A DNA stretch of 64,000 nucleotides from Carboxylicivirga longa (lineage in GTDB: Bacteria; Bacteroidota; Bacteroidia; Bacteroidales; Marinilabiliaceae), in contig NZ_JBNGOZ010000017.1 in the NCBI RefSeq assembly GCF_050589825.1, positions 43,043 to 107,042 of the forward strand, written 5' to 3'. Below are positions 44,190 through 52,728 of this stretch, piece by piece (the stretch's first letter is position 1; every line of letters begins with the position of its first letter). Below the pieces are notes generated by a model. The model searched no databases. It worked only from the letters and a program-made list of their open reading frames with translations, and was not told the DNA's origin. Made by a program: the position numbers and the translations under genes.

Positions 44190-47129
44190 CTATAGGGGCA
44201 GGTCTAATTGCCTATAAACAATTTTCAGCTGATCGCTTAGTGCTGTGTTGTCAATACTTTTTAAAAGGTTTTTGATGGATTGGCCTTTTTGTACTTCCCG
44301 GGCAAATGTGTTGTTGGCATATTGCTGCTGTTTGCGTGGCAATGAGGCGTACCACAGCAGATTATTAAGGTGACGCTGTAGGAGCATGTTGGCATCGGCA
44401 TCTACGTTTGGTTGCCCACATTCATGTGCCAGTTGCAACAGTTCAATGTTGCCGTCATTATCGGGTGCCGCATCCAGTGGTAGCTCCTTCATACTCTTTG
44501 TAATTACCTGTATTGCTTCCGGTTTACGTCCCTGTGCCAGTAAATCATTCGCCAATAAAACACTCATCTGCCTGTATTTCATTACTTCAAAGGTGCGTCT
44601 GCAATAATGGTCATAGTAGCCCTGTGTAGCGTCGCCTAAATTGACTTTATGGAGGAAGATATTCAGCAGACTGTCACAGTTGTAATAAATAGGGTTGTTG
44701 CCTGTGTTGCGTTGCGGCACCAGTTTGTAAACCGGACCGTCGTAACGCAGATGTTCCTGTAGGCCTAAAAATATGTCAGGGTCGGCACCTGTGGTAAAGT
44801 AGATGGGGCGTTCCCAGTTGTTGCTCGCCAATATATCCAGCAGGGCAATGTCATTTTTGTAGAGTACTTTTTTAGGGCACTCCCATTTAAGCGTATCCTT
44901 GTCGTTGTAGGGTAGTGCGAATTGCCTTATGGGGGAGTAATCTATCTTTTTGCCATTTTGTAGTGGCAGCTTGCTATCTTCGTCGTTACTGGCAATAAAG
45001 CGCACAACATTCTTCAAGGGGGCATATTCGTTGCTCTGCTCCAGTAAAAGGGCATAATCAAGATCTCCGGTTTTATAGCGTTGAAGATCGATGCTAAGCG
45101 GAACACCGGCTGTTTCGTTCACAGCTTTGCTCAGCTGCCGTATGCACCAGTCAGCGCCCATCAGTCCATAGTTGATAACACGTATGTCGGTGCGGTAATC
45201 TTCCACTTCCTGCACATACCATAAGGGGTAGGTGTCGTTATCGCCATAAGTGAAAAGTATGGCGTTGCTGTCGCAGGCATCAAGGTAGCTTCGAGCCTGA
45301 TTAAGAGCCAGGGTTCTTCCTGCACGATTGTGGTCGTTGTAGTTCTGACTGAGCATAAGTAGTGGAACGGCCACGGCTAGCAGCAGTATGCCAAGCCCTG
45401 TAGTTGGCAAACTTTTGGTTTTCTGCCATAGTAAATGCACAATGCCAAATGCACCATAGGCTATAAACAAGGCAAAGGCAAAGAAGGAACCCACAAAGGC
45501 GTAGTCACGCTCGCGGGGCTCAAAGGGTGTTTGATTGAGGTAAAGAATAATGGCCGGTCCTGTCATCAGAAATAGCAAAGCCGTTATAGCCAGGTATTTT
45601 TTTCTATTATGGCTACCTCGTGCAAAAAATAGTATACCCAGGAGACCTAGCAAAAAGGGCAATAGGAAATAGGTGTTGCGCGATGGATTGTGCAGGTAGC
45701 TGCTGTGCGGGTGTTGTCCTTCTAGTTTTTTGTCGATAAAAGGGATACCGCTTATCCAGTTGCCCTTGTGCAATTCCCCGTGTCCTTGCTCATCATTCTG
45801 CCGTCCGGCAAAGTTCCACATTAGATAGCGGAAGTACATGTGATTAATCTGGTAGTTGAAGAAAAAACGCAGATTGGTGATGAAGGCTGGTTTTTCAGTG
45901 CTGTTTATGTTGGCGCCAGCCCATTGCTGATAGCCGTATTTGTGCGACGGGTTGCTGCTGTGCATGCGCGGGAACAGTCCTTTGCCAGAGGTTTCGTAGG
46001 CATATTCGTCAGCTTTGCGATAGGGCTCGTAGCCTTCTTTGTTTCTTCGATAAGTTGTTTTGTATTGTAAGTCACCGCCTGGTGTATTAAAATATTGGCC
46101 ATACAAAAGGGGGGCTTGTGCGTATTGCTCGCGGTTAAGGAAGCTGTCGAGGGAAAATACGTCAGACGGTGCATTCAGGTTAATGGGGGGATTGGCATCG
46201 GCCCGTATGATGATGAGGGCGTATGATGAATAACCAATCATAAAAACGAGGGTGATGACTGCCGCCAGGTGTTGCCAGTTGTTTTTAATACGCGTTTTAA
46301 ACACCATGTAGAATAAGGTGCCAAAGAGTAGCAGTACAAAAAGAAGCAGTCCGCTGTTAAAAGGCAATCCGAGGGAGTTTACCATGAAGAGTTCAAGATG
46401 ACTCGCCAGCCATAAGCCATTCTGGATAATGACAAAGAGGATAAGCGCCAGAATGCCGCCTCCAATAACAAGAGCTTGTGCAAAGCGCACCCAGCTAAAG
46501 GCATGGCGGCGCAGTAATATGAGAAGCACCAAAACGGGGATGATTAACAAGTTTAGCAGATGAACACCCACGGATAGCCCCATGAAATAGGCGATTAGTA
46601 TCAGCCATTTGCTAGATGGAATTTCTTTTTGATCCTGTTCATCCCATTTTAAAAAGAGCCAAAAGCACAGGGCGGTGAAGAATACCGACAAGGCATATAC
46701 CTCAGCTTCCACGGCGGAAAACCAGAAGGTGTCAGATGCGGCAAAGGCCATCGCAGCGATGGCACTGGGCGCAACAATAAGGATGTATTGACCAATGGAC
46801 GTTGTGTATTTTTGAAAGCTATAGCGCAGTATGTGTTCAGCCGAAAAATAGAGCAGCATGACCGTTGCCGCAGAGGCCATCACCGATAATAAATTGGCGC
46901 TGTAAGCTATATTGGCTTGTGTTGTGGCGAAAAGTGTAAAAATACGGCCCAGGATTAAGTATAAGGGAGCACCGGGTGGGTGCCCTACTTCTAGCTTGGC
47001 CATACAAGCTATAAATTCTCCACAATCCCATAGGCTAACGGTGGGTGCCATGGTGTTCCAATATAAAAAAGCAGATAATAGGAATAAGGTCCAGCCAACC
47101 AGCTGATTGATTCTTTTTTGAGGCGTCAT
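44190..47129 (-). CDS. DUF2723 membrane protein, second paralogue
   Basis: Paralogue of the preceding gene product, 979 residues from the preferred start at 47129 (MTPQKRINQLVGWTLFLLSA); a longer form from 47192 adds an unconserved tail. It shares LWDCGEFIACMAKLEVGHPP, FWFSAVEAEVYALSVFF and the C-terminal YGDNDTYPLWYVQE block, in the same order. The two genes are adjacent and in the same direction, so they arose by tandem duplication and then diverged widely. The predicted role is the same type of periplasmic sugar transfer, perhaps with a different acceptor. Confidence 0.85.
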   Translation of the reverse strand: MTPQKRINQLVGWTLFLLSAFLYWNTMAPTVSLWDCGEFIACMAKLEVGHPPGAPLYLILGRIFTLFATTQANIAYSANLLSVMASAATVMLLYFSAEHILRYSFQKYTTSIGQYILIVAPSAIAAMAFAASDTFWFSAVEAEVYALSVFFTALCFWLFLKWDEQDQKEIPSSKWLILIAYFMGLSVGVHLLNLLIIPVLVLLILLRRHAFSWVRFAQALVIGGGILALILFVIIQNGLWLASHLELFMVNSLGLPFNSGLLLFVLLLFGTLFYMVFKTRIKNNWQHLAAVITLVFMIGYSSYALIIIRADANPPINLNAPSDVFSLDSFLNREQYAQAPLLYGQYFNTPGGDLQYKTTYRRNKEGYEPYRKADEYAYETSGKGLFPRMHSSNPSHKYGYQQWAGANINSTEKPAFITNLRFFFNYQINHMYFRYLMWNFAGRQNDEQGHGELHKGNWISGIPFIDKKLEGQHPHSSYLHNPSRNTYFLLPFLLGLLGILFFARGSHNRKKYLAITALLFLMTGPAIILYLNQTPFEPRERDYAFVGSFFAFALFIAYGAFGIVHLLWQKTKSLPTTGLGILLLAVAVPLLMLSQNYNDHNRAGRTLALNQARSYLDACDSNAILFTYGDNDTYPLWYVQEVEDYRTDIRVINYGLMGADWCIRQLSKAVNETAGVPLSIDLQRYKTGDLDYALLLEQSNEYAPLKNVVRFIASNDEDSKLPLQNGKKIDYSPIRQFALPYNDKDTLKWECPKKVLYKNDIALLDILASNNWERPIYFTTGADPDIFLGLQEHLRYDGPVYKLVPQRNTGNNPIYYNCDSLLNIFLHKVNLGDATQGYYDHYCRRTFEVMKYRQMSVLLANDLLAQGRKPEAIQVITKSMKELPLDAAPDNDGNIELLQLAHECGQPNVDADANMLLQRHLNNLLWYASLPRKQQQYANNTFAREVQKGQSIKNLLKSIDNTALSDQLKIVYRQLDLPL

Positions 47130-47186
47130 AGTGATTTTAGCATGTTCAGGTTTTAAAGTTAACAACTTATTTTTTGTCTTTTTTTC

Positions 47187-47216
47187 TTGCATTGAAAGAA
47201 AATCTATCTATCTTTG
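47187..47216 (+). promoter_or_regulatory. promoter of the tRNA-Gln genes
   Basis: TTG at 47187-47189 and TATCTTTG at 47209-47216 are separated by exactly 19 bases, the typical Bacteroidota primary sigma factor promoter. The first tRNA starts 30 bases after the -7 box. Confidence 0.75.
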
Positions 47217-47245
47217 CATCGCTTTTGAAACAAAGGCATAGGTAT

Positions 47246-47316
47246 TGTCTCATGGTGTAATGGTAGCACAACTGGTTTTGGTCCAGTTAGTCAGGGTTCG
47301 AATCCTTGTGAGACAA
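47246..47316 (+). tRNA. tRNA-Gln (anticodon TTG), copy 1
   Basis: 71-nt cloverleaf: acceptor TGTCTCA/TGAGACA, anticodon arm ACTGG-TTTTGGT-CCAGT with anticodon TTG, and a T arm with GGTTCGAAT. CCA is not encoded. It is identical in sequence to the second copy 43 bases downstream. Confidence 0.97.
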
Positions 47317-47321
47317 CGACT

Positions 47322-47351
47322 AAACCTTCTGAAGAGGAAGGTTTATTTTTT
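47322..47351 (+). terminator. hairpin between the two tRNA-Gln genes
   Basis: AAACCTTC/GAAGGTTT with a 7-nt loop, followed by ATTTTTTG. It probably ends part of the transcripts after copy 1, or defines the 3' end for processing. Confidence 0.75.
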
Positions 47352-47359
47352 GACTTGCT

Positions 47360-47430
47360 TGTCTCATGGTGTAATGGTAGCACAACTGGTTTTGGTCCAG
47401 TTAGTCAGGGTTCGAATCCTTGTGAGACAA
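47360..47430 (+). tRNA. tRNA-Gln (anticodon TTG), copy 2
   Basis: Exact repeat of the first tRNA-Gln over all 71 positions, again with anticodon TTG and no encoded CCA. There is no separate promoter between them, so it may depend on read-through of the intervening hairpin. Confidence 0.97.
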
Positions 47431-47438
47431 CACTTTAT

Positions 47439-47471
47439 AACGCTTCTCAATAAATTGGGAGGCGTTTTTTT
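47439..47471 (+). terminator. terminator after tRNA-Gln copy 2
   Basis: AACGCTTCTCA pairs with TGGGAGGCGTT (with two G-U pairs) and is followed by TTTTT. Confidence 0.75.
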
Positions 47472-47544
47472 ATTCCCGAAATCCTGATTTTTCAATTTCA
47501 GGATCAGGAGCAAATGGATCAGGGATCAGGTGCAAATTCTGGGT

Positions 47545-47668
47545 CTACGCATAAATTTTACAGAGACGGTAGAGGAAAAAGTTGACATCCTTAACACCTC
47601 TGAATTGTCTTCTGAAGTCTTTAATTTTAGCATTAAATGATTCAGCCGCCGCATTGGTGCTTCTTCTC
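47545..47668 (-). pseudogene. 3' remnant of an ISL3-like (ISAon1-type) transposase
   Basis: On the minus strand this encodes only the last 40 or so residues of a DDE transposase. The conserved end STNAAAESFNAKIKDF is followed by FRGVKDVNFFLYRLCKIYA and a stop. The catalytic core and the other IS end are missing; upstream the frame runs into unrelated sequence. This is a dead insertion-sequence fragment just behind the tRNA-Gln genes. Confidence 0.8.
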
Positions 47669-47685
47669 AGATTAAGCTGCGATTC

Positions 47686-47829
47686 CTTGCTACAAAAGAC
47701 CTTTGTGATCCCCATCCCACCGCCTATGGCAACGGACTTCCCCTTGCCTTCAAGGGCAAAGGGAAGAATGTGCACGGCGCTTATGAAGTAAATGCTTTCT
47801 TAGACCTCAAATGGCTTAAAAGTGAGTAA
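47686..47829 (+). pseudogene. orphan C-terminal coding fragment
   Basis: The plus strand reads LATKDLCDPHPTAYGNGLPL, then AFKGKGKNVHGAYEVNAFLD and a stop, a composition that looks like real protein, with no start codon or 5' part. It begins where the transposase remnant ends. The parent family is not recognised. It is probably the tail of a gene cut by the IS event. Confidence 0.35.
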
Positions 47830-47889
47830 GGAACAGATCAAATATCAATGAATGAAAACCTTGAGTATGCGTCAGTTGATTTTAATTCT

Positions 47890-47980
47890 GAACCCGAAGG
47901 GTTCAAAGATCTATAGCCACAGGAGACAACCTGTGGTGTTCATCATACATTATTCACCAACCCCGGAGTGGGTTGAATAT
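47890..47980. repeat. REP-like cluster of three hairpins
   Basis: Three compact perfect hairpins follow each other: GAACCC/GGGTTC (47890-47904), CCACAGG/CCTGTGG (47917-47936) and CAACCC/GGGTTG (47958-47975). Series of this kind are known as dispersed intergenic repeats in Bacteroidota. Only one copy is seen in this window. Confidence 0.6.
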
Positions 47981-48083
47981 CAGGAATGGTTCCGTTATTT
48001 TCAGGATCCCATCTGATTTTCATTATGCAAGTAAAAGCTGCGATCCTTTACTTTGGCTTTGCTACTGATGTCGATTACGGCAC

Positions 48084-48111
48084 AAAAAAAGGGAGCAAAT
48101 TGCTCCCTTTT
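48084..48111 (-). terminator. terminator of the rplM-rpsI-rpsB-tsf operon
   Basis: AAAGGGAGCA/TGCTCCCTTT with a 3-nt loop. On the minus strand it is followed by seven T. It lies 22 bases after the tsf stop codon. Confidence 0.88.
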
Positions 48112-48132
48112 CTATATAGAGTAGATAATCTA

Positions 48133-48957
48133 CTAGCTTAAAGCGTAACGCTTAAATTCAACAGCTTTCAAACCTTTGCTGGCACCATCAAGGTACTGCT
48201 TAATCGATTGCTTGTTGTCTTTTACAAACGCTTGTTCCATCAAAGTATTCTCTTTGAAGAACTTGTTCAGGCGACCCATTGCAATCTTCTCCAACATTGC
48301 TTCTGGCTTACCTTCGTTACGCGCCATGTCCTTACCAATTTCAAGTTCTTTTTCCTTTACATCGGCGGGTACACTGTCGGCATCAACAGCAATAGGAGCC
48401 ATTGCAGCAGCTTGCATAGCAACGTCTTTTCCTACTTGCTCGTCCACATCAGCCTGGTTGAAGCCAACCAAAGTAGCTAATTTGTTACCGGCGTGAATAT
48501 AAGCGGCAACTGAGTCAGCTGAAACAGTTTCGTAAGCAGCTAAATCTAGTTTTTCACCAATCACACCAGTTTGCTCAGCGATTAACTCAGCAACGGCACG
48601 ACCGTTTAATTCTAACGCTTTTAAGGCTTCTAAGTCAGCTGGATTTTCAGCAATTGCCAGGTCAAGAATAGACATTGCAAAATCAACATAGCTTTCGTTT
48701 TTAGCAACGAAGTCAGTTTCGCAATTCAGTACAATTAAAGCACCTCTTTTCTTGTCAGCAGTAACTTTTGCTAAAACAACACCTTCAGTAGTCTCGCGGT
48801 CAGCACGCTTGTTAGCGATAGCCTGTCCTTTTTTGCGGATGATTTCAACGGCTTTGTCAAAATCTCCTTCAGCTTCTGTTAGTGCCTTTTTACAATCCAT
48901 CATACCGGCACCGGTACTTTTTCTTAGTTTGCTTACGTCAGCAGCAGTAATAGCCAT
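48133..48957 (-). CDS. tsf: translation elongation factor Ts
   Basis: EF-Ts, 274 residues, the guanine-nucleotide exchange factor of EF-Tu. It begins with the UBA-like domain (MAITAADVSKLRKSTGAGMM DCKKAL pattern) and continues with the signature ETDFVAKNESYVDFA. Length and order are normal. It is the last gene of the operon, 39 bases after rpsB, and is followed by a strong terminator. The rpsB-tsf pairing is nearly universal in bacteria. Confidence 0.98.
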   Translation of the reverse strand: MAITAADVSKLRKSTGAGMMDCKKALTEAEGDFDKAVEIIRKKGQAIANKRADRETTEGVVLAKVTADKKRGALIVLNCETDFVAKNESYVDFAMSILDLAIAENPADLEALKALELNGRAVAELIAEQTGVIGEKLDLAAYETVSADSVAAYIHAGNKLATLVGFNQADVDEQVGKDVAMQAAAMAPIAVDADSVPADVKEKELEIGKDMARNEGKPEAMLEKIAMGRLNKFFKENTLMEQAFVKDNKQSIKQYLDGASKGLKAVEFKRYALS

Positions 48958-48996
48958 GTTATTGTATTTTAAAGTTGTTAGACAAAAATAATCGAA

Positions 48997-49818
48997 TTAC
49001 TCGTTAGCAGCTTCTTCTGATGATTTTTCCTCAGCAGGAGCATCCGCTTTCTTAGCTGCTTCCTTTGCAGGCTCAGCTTTTTTAGCACGAGTTTTTTTCT
49101 CTTTCGATCCTTCGCTATCTTTCTCTACCTTACGCTCGTTGATGCCTTCCTGGATGGCTTTGGTCATCACATCGGTAATCAGCTCGATTGACTTGGTTGC
49201 ATCATCGTTAGCCGGAATGACATAGTCGATGGGTGCAGGGTCTGAGTTGGTATCAACAATACCAAAAACAGGGATATTCAAGCGGATAGCTTCTTTTACA
49301 GCGATGTGCTCTTTCATCACATCAACAACAAACATGGCTGCAGGAAGACGTGTTAAGTCAGCGATAGAACCTAATGTTTTGTCCAGTTTAGCGCGCTGAC
49401 GGGTGATTTGAAGACGCTCACGCTTCGACAAGTTTTTCCACTGGCTTGGGTCAGCCATCATCTTGTCAATAGAAGTCATCTTCTTTACGGCTTTACGAAT
49501 AGTGGGGAAGTTGGTTAACATACCACCTGGCCAACGCTCAGTTACATACGGCATGTTTACACCACCAACTTTATCGGCAATGATTTCTTTCGCTTGCTTT
49601 TTAGTAGCTACGAACAACACTTTCCGACCCGATTTTGCAATCTGTTTAAGTGCTGCGGCAGCTTCGTCAATCTTCACCGCTGTTTTGTGAAGGTCCAAAA
49701 TGTGGATACCATTGCGTTCCATGAAAATATAGGGCGCCATGGCTGGGTTCCACTTTCTTTTCAGGTGACCAAAGTGTACACCTGCTTCTAATAATTCCTC
49801 GAAATTAACTCTTGGCAT
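48997..49818 (-). CDS. rpsB: 30S ribosomal protein S2
   Basis: S2, 273 residues, of the small ribosomal subunit. The start LLEAGVHFGHLKRKWNPAM and the motifs VLFVATKKQAKEII and PVFGIVDTNSDP are typical. The last 45 residues form a tail rich in Lys, Glu and Ala (KKTRAKKAEPAKEAAKKADA), longer than in E. coli S2 and of the low-complexity type often seen in Bacteroidota. It lies between rpsI and tsf, with a 189-base gap to rpsI that may hold a secondary promoter. Confidence 0.98.
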   Translation of the reverse strand: MPRVNFEELLEAGVHFGHLKRKWNPAMAPYIFMERNGIHILDLHKTAVKIDEAAAALKQIAKSGRKVLFVATKKQAKEIIADKVGGVNMPYVTERWPGGMLTNFPTIRKAVKKMTSIDKMMADPSQWKNLSKRERLQITRQRAKLDKTLGSIADLTRLPAAMFVVDVMKEHIAVKEAIRLNIPVFGIVDTNSDPAPIDYVIPANDDATKSIELITDVMTKAIQEGINERKVEKDSEGSKEKKTRAKKAEPAKEAAKKADAPAEEKSSEEAANE

Positions 49819-50007
49819 TTTAATTTTTTTAAGTTGTTTACGTTCTGTTTAAATCAATCTTTAAGTAGTTCTTCAGATAGACTTATAGATGATAGATCTT
49901 CAGATTATTAGATTGAGACTTAACTCAACGCTAACCGTCTTATGTCCAATAGTCTATTTTCTAAAAGGAGTCTTAAAGATTTAGATACTAAACACACCTG
50001 ATAAATA

Positions 50008-50394
50008 TTAACGTTTAGAGAACTGGAATCTCTTACGTGCTTTCGGACGACCTGGCTTCTTACGTTCAACAACACGTGAGTCACGTGTCATGAAACCTTC
50101 AGCTTTAAGAGCCGGCTTGTTTTCAGCATCAATTTTTACAAGTGCACGGGCAATGGCTAAGCGTACGGCTTCAGCCTGTCCCTTGAAACCACCACCGCAA
50201 AGGTTCACTTTGATGTCGTAGTTATCAGCAACACCAATGGTGTTTAATGGTTGTTTTACAATATACTGTAAGGTTGCAGCAGGAAAATACTTCGCTAACT
50301 CGCGCTTGTTAATGGTGATGTTACCACTTCCTTGGCTCAGGTAAATGCGAGCCACTGCTTCTTTTCTTCTACCAATAGCATTAATTACTTCCAT
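50008..50394 (-). CDS. rpsI: 30S ribosomal protein S9
   Basis: S9, 128 residues. The start MEVINAIGRRKEAVARIYLS, the block GGGFKGQAEAVRLAIARAL and the basic end RPKARKRFQFSKR, whose tail reaches the tRNA in the P site, are all present. It follows rplM with a 5-base gap, the standard rplM-rpsI arrangement, so the two are co-translated. Confidence 0.98.
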   Translation of the reverse strand: MEVINAIGRRKEAVARIYLSQGSGNITINKRELAKYFPAATLQYIVKQPLNTIGVADNYDIKVNLCGGGFKGQAEAVRLAIARALVKIDAENKPALKAEGFMTRDSRVVERKKPGRPKARKRFQFSKR

Positions 50395-50399
50395 AATAA

Positions 50400-50855
50400 T
50401 TATTTAATGGCGTTAATATCAATTACTTTAGGTTGTTGAGCTTCGTGCTTGTGTTCAGTTCCAGTATAAACATATAAGTTTCTGAAAAGCTGACGGCCAA
50501 GACGATTCTTAGGTAGCATACCTTTGATTGCTCTTTCAACTAATCTCTCCGGCTTCTTAGCGAACATTTCCGCTGGCGTTACGTCGCGACGTCCGCCTGG
50601 GTAACCACTATGGTAGAAAAATAAACGCTGGTCCCACTTGTTACCGGTCATCTTAATTTTGTCTGCGTTTAAGATAATCACGTTATCTCCGCAGTCCACG
50701 TGAGGAGTATAATTTGGCTTATACTTGCCTCGGAGTAATTTAGCTACTTTGGTAGCTAAACGACCCAATACCATATCAGCAGCGTCAACCACAACCCACT
50801 CTTTGTTGGCAGTCGCATTGTTTGCTGAAATCGTTTTGTAACTTAACGTATCCAC
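50400..50855 (-). CDS. rplM: 50S ribosomal protein L13
   Basis: L13, 151 residues. A GTG start at 50855 is chosen because AAGGAAGA lies just upstream and the product then begins with DTLSYKTISANNATANKEW, as in relatives; the longer frame to 50900 is upstream leader. The motifs GRLATKVAKLLRGK, NADKIKMTGNKW and GMLPKNRLGRQ are intact. It is the first gene of the operon and has a leader of about 140 bases with apparent secondary structure. Confidence 0.97.
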   Translation of the reverse strand: MDTLSYKTISANNATANKEWVVVDAADMVLGRLATKVAKLLRGKYKPNYTPHVDCGDNVIILNADKIKMTGNKWDQRLFFYHSGYPGGRRDVTPAEMFAKKPERLVERAIKGMLPKNRLGRQLFRNLYVYTGTEHKHEAQQPKVIDINAIK

Positions 50856-50994
50856 AGTCTTCCTTTTTAAAATTCGACTTATTAATAAAACAGTTTGCAA
50901 AGGCCTTCATAACGACAATTCGCCACCATCGGGTCCCACCCCGAGTGTTTTGAAACAGAAGTTATTGCCTTTCGGATCGGATAATAATCGGGCG
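50856..50994 (-). promoter_or_regulatory. structured 5' leader of rplM, candidate autoregulatory site
   Basis: Between the -7 box and the GTG start, the minus strand can form a hairpin TCGGG/CCCGA with a 6-nt loop (50929-50944). A longer-range pairing of GAAAGGC (near 50967) with GCCTTT (near 50900) encloses it. Such leaders commonly bind a protein of their own operon to control translation. No specific known leader class is claimed. Confidence 0.45.
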
Positions 50995-51002
50995 CAAAAG
51001 TA
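50995..51002 (-). promoter_or_regulatory. candidate -7 box of the rplM operon
   Basis: TACTTTTG on the minus strand fits TAnnTTTG and is followed by GCGCCCG, a plausible transcription start about 135 bases before rplM. The -33 element is weak. Confidence 0.5.
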
Positions 51003-51100
51003 CTGCTTTTATTTTTAAAGTGCTAATGATTTGATTAAAAAAGCGATGAAGATTGTCTTAATCAAATAATTGAGCGAAATTAAGGGGGAAAACTCCGCTT

Positions 51101-51580
51101 ATGTTAGCGCTCGAGAAACATCATCAATTTATGCGTGAAGCCATCCGTCTGTCGTATGAAAATATTTCGCATGGAGGCGGGCCTTTTGCTGCTGTTATTG
51201 TTAAGGATGATCGGGTAGTAGCACAGGGTGTTAATTCTGTTACGCGCGATAATGACCCTACGGCTCATGCTGAAATAAATGCCATAAGGAAGGCTTGTGC
51301 TGCTTTGGAGAGCTTTGATCTGTCAGGGTGTGTGATCTATTCTTCGTGTGAGCCCTGTCCTATGTGCCTGTCAGCTATCTACTGGGCGCATATTGAAGCC
51401 ATTTATTATGGCAATACCAGGTACGGCGCTGCAGCTATTCATTTTGATGATGCCTTTCTGTACGATGAATTGGCACGTCCGCAGTATGACCGTACTATAA
51501 AAGCCACCCGCATGCTTGGAGAAGAAGCCTGGGAGGCCTTTATTCGCTGGATGAAATGTTCTGATAAAAAAGAATATTAA
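51101..51580 (+). CDS. guanine deaminase-like nucleoside/base deaminase
   Basis: Zinc-dependent cytidine-deaminase-fold enzyme of 159 residues. The zinc and catalytic motif HAEINAIRKAC and the second motif SSCEPCPMCLSAIYWAHIEA are complete. The SSCEPCPMCLSAIYW form and the C-terminal block with Asp and Trp match bacterial guanine deaminases of the GuaD (B. subtilis) type, converting guanine to xanthine. A tRNA adenosine deaminase is less likely because the tail differs. It is a single-gene unit, divergent from the ribosomal operon. A short purine-rich stretch AAGGGGG lies before the start. Confidence 0.85.
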   Translation: MLALEKHHQFMREAIRLSYENISHGGGPFAAVIVKDDRVVAQGVNSVTRDNDPTAHAEINAIRKACAALESFDLSGCVIYSSCEPCPMCLSAIYWAHIEAIYYGNTRYGAAAIHFDDAFLYDELARPQYDRTIKATRMLGEEAWEAFIRWMKCSDKKEY

Positions 51581-51594
51581 CTCCGCATTGTTGC

Positions 51595-52728
51595 CTATTC
51601 AAAATTGATTTTGGAGATGAAGAAGTTGGGTGTGAACATCAGGTTGATGCCGTAGCTGTATTCAAGCTGCGCTGCCGGAAGATCGTAATACAGCTGAACA
51701 ATGGCATTCAATTTTAATTGTTTCAATAGTGTTTTGCTGAAGTTTAGTTTAGCGCTTATCAGCTCTCTTGTTTTGCTGAAATAATCAGGCTGATAGTTGG
51801 AGGCCGACTGAAATAAGGGACTTCCCTTGGGTGCCAGAAAATTGGTGGCGTGCCAGTAGCCGGCCATCAGCGTGCCATACTTGTAGTTTGCTTCAGCTAC
51901 GGGGTACCAGGCATTGCCAAAAGTAAAGTCGTAGCCCGATGCGTTGGTAAGGTCGTGGTAGGTGGCTGCGTAGGTGGCAAGTCCCAAGCTGCGGATAAAA
52001 CCATCGCCCACGCGGTAGTTAAGTTTAAGTCCGGTGGCCAGGTTGGCCAGCGACTGCATGCGCTCTTCGTAGTCACTAATCTGTCCGCCCAGGTGGGTTA
52101 CAAGCACTTGTGCCGGTATGCTCAGCTCCCAGTCGTTTCCGGGTTTGTTAAGTCGGTAGTTGGCACTAAAACCAGCTGTAAATTTTTCGGGTTTGGTGTC
52201 GCCCCATTTAATAAACTGTTCCCAGTCGATCCACAGATCGCCGCGGAAGCATGGTGCCTCATATACAAACTGAATACCGTTTTCGAAGGGGCGTGTGTAT
52301 TGATTTTCCGGATTGAAAAGAGGTTCGAGCATGCGGTGATGCACATCGCCGCGCAACCGCCCCATAATCAGATCAAGACGATCGCTCAGGCGGGTGTGGA
52401 TGGAGAAAGTAGGCAGTACTTTCTCAAACTCATCAATGCCGCTGAATTTGGTAAGGTAAACCCCTGCCTGAATGCGTACTCTTGGACTTGCGTAATAGAT
52501 AAAGGAAGGGTGGGCCGTATAGCCAATCATAGTATAGCCTTCTATGTACTCGCCAAAATATTCATTGTTATCAAAGAAATTGTTATTCTCTAAACGGAAA
52601 TACAGGTTTTTGTCAGCCTCCTGATTAAACTCGGGGTAATAATAGCGCCAGGGCATATCTAACTGCCCCCAGCTAACACCGCAAAATAAAATAAGTCCTA
52701 AGCTCGCAAATAGGCAACGCAACTTCAT
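51595..52728 (-). CDS. predicted outer-membrane beta-barrel protein
   Basis: Secreted protein of 377 residues with a clear signal peptide (MKLRCLFASLGLILFCGVSWG). The start at 52728 is chosen; a frame back to 52872 has no such feature. The rest shows alternating hydrophobic and polar residues rich in Tyr, Phe and Trp (YASPRVRIQAGVYLTKF, WELSIPAQVLVTHLGG), typical of beta strands in an outer-membrane barrel, and ends near NFFISKINF. I do not recognise the family. It stands alone between the deaminase (convergent) and the LytTR regulator. Confidence 0.7.
   Translation of the reverse strand: MKLRCLFASLGLILFCGVSWGQLDMPWRYYYPEFNQEADKNLYFRLENNNFFDNNEYFGEYIEGYTMIGYTAHPSFIYYASPRVRIQAGVYLTKFSGIDEFEKVLPTFSIHTRLSDRLDLIMGRLRGDVHHRMLEPLFNPENQYTRPFENGIQFVYEAPCFRGDLWIDWEQFIKWGDTKPEKFTAGFSANYRLNKPGNDWELSIPAQVLVTHLGGQISDYEERMQSLANLATGLKLNYRVGDGFIRSLGLATYAATYHDLTNASGYDFTFGNAWYPVAEANYKYGTLMAGYWHATNFLAPKGSPLFQSASNYQPDYFSKTRELISAKLNFSKTLLKQLKLNAIVQLYYDLPAAQLEYSYGINLMFTPNFFISKINFE

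Noticed and set aside
47245..47487. Plus-strand open frame of 80 codons with an internal protein repeat
   Set aside because: The repeat is simply the two identical tRNA-Gln genes being read as codons.
48176..48991. Plus-strand frames opposite tsf
   Set aside because: Mirror frames of a highly conserved gene with biased codon use.
51850..52593. Plus-strand open frame of 247 codons
   Set aside because: It is opposite the beta-barrel gene, which has a signal peptide and a barrel-like pattern; the plus product has neither.
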